Of a stretch of DNA of 64,000 nucleotides, positions 62,110-64,000 are shown in pieces (the first letter of the stretch is position 1; each line of letters begins with the position of its first letter). The notes below the pieces were generated by a model, which had not been told where the DNA came from, did not search any database, and saw only the letters and a list, made by a program, of their open reading frames with translations. The position numbers and the translations under genes are program-made. This stretch comes from Variovorax sp. Root411 (GTDB taxonomy: Bacteria > Pseudomonadota > Gammaproteobacteria > Burkholderiales > Burkholderiaceae_C), in NCBI RefSeq assembly GCF_001425205.1, contig NZ_LMDW01000020.1, forward strand, positions 252,489 to 316,488. The letters run 5' to 3'.

Positions 62110-64000
62110 ATGAGCCGCTACGAAGAGTTCTATCGCCAATCCGTCGACGCGCCCGAGGCCTTCTGGGCCGAACAGGCGAAGCTGATCGACTGGCAGACCC
62201 CTGCGCAACAGATCCTGGACGCCAGCCAGCCACCTTTTGCGCGCTGGTTCGTCGGCGGCACGACCAACCTGTGCCACAACGCGGTCGATCGGCATCTGGC
62301 CGCGCGGGGCGATCAGCCCGCGCTGGTCTTCGTCTCCTCCGAAATCGGCGTCGAGAAGAGCTACAGCTTCGACGAGTTGCATGCCGAGGTGCAGCGCACC
62401 GCCGCCAGCCTGATCGAACTTGGCGTGGGCAAGGGCGATCGCGTGCTCATCTACATGCCGATGATTCCCGAGGCCGCCTTCGCGATGCTGGCCTGCGCGC
62501 GCATCGGCGCCATCCACTGCGTGGTGTTCGGCGGATTCGCCAGCGGCTCGCTGGCCACGCGCATCGAGGACGCCGAGCCCAAGGTGATCGTGAGCGCCGA
62601 TGCGGGCTCGCGTGGCGGCAAGGTCATTGCGTACAAGCCCTTGCTCGACGAGGCGATCCGGTTGTCGAAACACAAGCCCTCGGCGGTGCTGCTTACGGAC
62701 CGCGGCCTCGCATCCATGGACCTGACTGCCGGCCGTGACCACCTGGCCGCCGAACTCAGGCGCAAGCACCTCGACGCCAAGGTGCCCTGCACATGGCTCG
62801 CCTCCACCGACATCAGCTACACCATCTACACCAGCGGCACGACCGGCAAGCCCAAGGGCGTGCAGCGCGACGTGGGCGGCTATGCGGTCGCGCTGGCCGC
62901 GAGCATGAAGCACATCTTCGACGGCCGGCCCGGCGAAACCTACTTCTCCACCAGCGACATCGGCTGGGTGGTGGGCCACAGCTACATCGTCTACGGCCCG
63001 CTCATCGCGGGCATGGCGACGATCATGTACGAGGGCCTGCCCACGCAAGGCATCGACCGGCAGCCCGACGGCGGCATCTGGTGGCGGCTCGTCGAAAAGT
63101 ACAAGGTGACGGTGATGTTCAGCGCCCCCACCGCGGTGCGCGTGCTCAAGAAGCAGGACCCGGCGCTGCTGAAGAAGTACGACCTGTCGAGCCTGCGCGC
63201 GCTGTTTTTGGCGGGCGAGCCGCTCGACGAGCCCACCGCACGCTGGATCAGCGAAGGCCTGGGCGTGCCGATCATCGACAACTACTGGCAGACCGAATCG
63301 GGCTGGCCGATGATCACCATCGCCAACGGCGTCGAGGCCAAGTCCAGCAAGTTCGGCAGCCCGGGCGTGCCGATGTACGGCTACCGCATCAAGATCCTGC
63401 ACGAATCGACCGGCGAGGAACTGACCGCCCCGAACGAGAAGGGCGTGGTGGTGGTCGAAGGCCCGACGCCGCCCGGCTTCATGCAGACCGTGTGGAAGGA
63501 CGACGCGCGCTTCGTCAACACCTACTGGAAGAGCGTGCCCGGCAAAATGGTCTATTCGACCTTCGACTGGGGCATCCGCGACGAAGACGGCTACTTCTAC
63601 ATCCTCGGTCGCACCGACGACGTGATCAACGTCGCGGGCCACCGCCTCGGCACGCGCGAGATCGAGGAGAGCATCTCGGGCCATGCCAACGTGGCCGAGG
63701 TCGCGGTGGTCGGCGTGGCCGACGCGCTCAAGGGCCAGGTCGCGATGGCCTTCGTCGTTCCCAAGGACGGCAAGGCCGTGGGCGACGCCGATGCGGCTCT
63801 CAAGCTCGAGGGCGAGATCATGAAGATGGTGGCCGACCAGCTCGGCGCACTGGCGCGGCCAGCGCGCGTGCGTTTCGTGAGCGGCCTGCCCAAGACCCGC
63901 AGCGGCAAGCTGCTGCGCCGTGCCATCCAGGCCGTGTGCGAGCAGCGCGATCCGGGCGACCTGACCACCATCGACGACCCCGCCACGCTGCAGCAAATCA
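62110..64000 (+). CDS. prpE: Propionate-CoA ligase (propionyl-CoA synthetase), 3' end outside the window
   Basis: AMP-forming acyl-CoA synthetase; 630 codons are visible and the frame is still open at the window end. Motifs are YTIYTSGTTGKPKGVQRDVGGYAVAL (P-loop), DIGWVVGHSYIVYGPL, DNYWQTESGWPM, FDWGIRDEDGYFYILGRTDDVINVAGHRLGTREIEE, and the catalytic Lys in LPKTRSGKLLRRAI. MSRYEEFYRQSVDAPEAFWAEQAKLIDW is typical of PrpE rather than Acs. Expected length is about 630 residues, so only a few are missing. It makes propionyl-CoA for the pathway encoded at 16676-25643. Confidence 0.93.
   Translation, partial: MSRYEEFYRQSVDAPEAFWAEQAKLIDWQTPAQQILDASQPPFARWFVGGTTNLCHNAVDRHLAARGDQPALVFVSSEIGVEKSYSFDELHAEVQRTAASLIELGVGKGDRVLIYMPMIPEAAFAMLACARIGAIHCVVFGGFASGSLATRIEDAEPKVIVSADAGSRGGKVIAYKPLLDEAIRLSKHKPSAVLLTDRGLASMDLTAGRDHLAAELRRKHLDAKVPCTWLASTDISYTIYTSGTTGKPKGVQRDVGGYAVALAASMKHIFDGRPGETYFSTSDIGWVVGHSYIVYGPLIAGMATIMYEGLPTQGIDRQPDGGIWWRLVEKYKVTVMFSAPTAVRVLKKQDPALLKKYDLSSLRALFLAGEPLDEPTARWISEGLGVPIIDNYWQTESGWPMITIANGVEAKSSKFGSPGVPMYGYRIKILHESTGEELTAPNEKGVVVVEGPTPPGFMQTVWKDDARFVNTYWKSVPGKMVYSTFDWGIRDEDGYFYILGRTDDVINVAGHRLGTREIEESISGHANVAEVAVVGVADALKGQVAMAFVVPKDGKAVGDADAALKLEGEIMKMVADQLGALARPARVRFVSGLPKTRSGKLLRRAIQAVCEQRDPGDLTTIDDPATLQQI

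Overview
The window is high-GC DNA with short intergenic gaps and many ATGA or GTGA start/stop overlaps. Gene content and protein sequences point to a betaproteobacterium of the order Burkholderiales, most like Comamonadaceae (Variovorax or a relative). Pointers are the gene order iscR-iscSUA-hscBA-fdx-dnaQ, lipoyl domains on both the E2 and E3 of pyruvate dehydrogenase, an intracellular polyhydroxyalkanoate depolymerase, a Bug/TctC binding protein and a betaproteobacterial proteasome homologue (BPH). The genus is inferred from protein character only.

Positions 1-11,680 look accessory. They hold a type I secretion adaptor, a decayed AbiEi/AbiEii toxin-antitoxin operon, a MarR/SnoaL/hydrolase group and an integrase fragment. 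An AraC-headed catabolic cluster follows (ThDP enzyme, frameshifted Bug protein, NIPSNAP protein, LctP-type permease, SDR dehydrogenase). A second integrase remnant lies directly against dusA, whose first codons are unusually AT-rich, so this boundary looks like an old dusA integration site.

Positions 11,683-16,548 carry dusA and several regulators (IclR, an orphan OmpR-type response regulator, TetR, GntR/FCD), plus a DUF3313 lipoprotein gene broken at a C9 tract. Candidate operators are visible near the IclR, TetR and GntR genes.

Positions 16,676-25,643 form a propionyl-CoA to succinyl-CoA operon: methylmalonyl-CoA mutase, a GNAT protein, MeaB, PccB, PccA, BioB (cofactor supply for PccA) and a VOC protein that could be the epimerase. 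An 18-bp element between gntR and the mutase recurs with one mismatch, inverted, upstream of the propionyl-CoA synthetase gene at the right edge of the window, suggesting one regulon. The start of pccA is duplicated around an 82-bp insert with three triloop hairpins.

Positions 25,633-48,110 are mostly housekeeping: an Lrp regulator, DMT and LysE transporters, an RnfB/RsxB-like ferredoxin, PHA depolymerase, aromatic aminotransferase, uvrB, the complete isc operon with an IscR-type promoter, dnaQ, tRNA-Val(CAC), an FAD oxidoreductase, a YqjD/YqjE-K pair, pyrD, rpiA, a glutaredoxin-like protein, oligopeptidase A and folD.

Positions 48,187-58,404 hold a sensor kinase/response regulator pair and the pyruvate dehydrogenase operon aceE-aceF-BPH-lpdA. 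The proteasome-like gene is translationally coupled on both sides. The last part has an NlpC/P60 peptidase, a PQQ-type sugar dehydrogenase, a lipoprotein hydrolase, an isochorismatase-family hydrolase and prpE, cut by the window end. No CRISPR array, rRNA operon or intact insertion sequence was seen.
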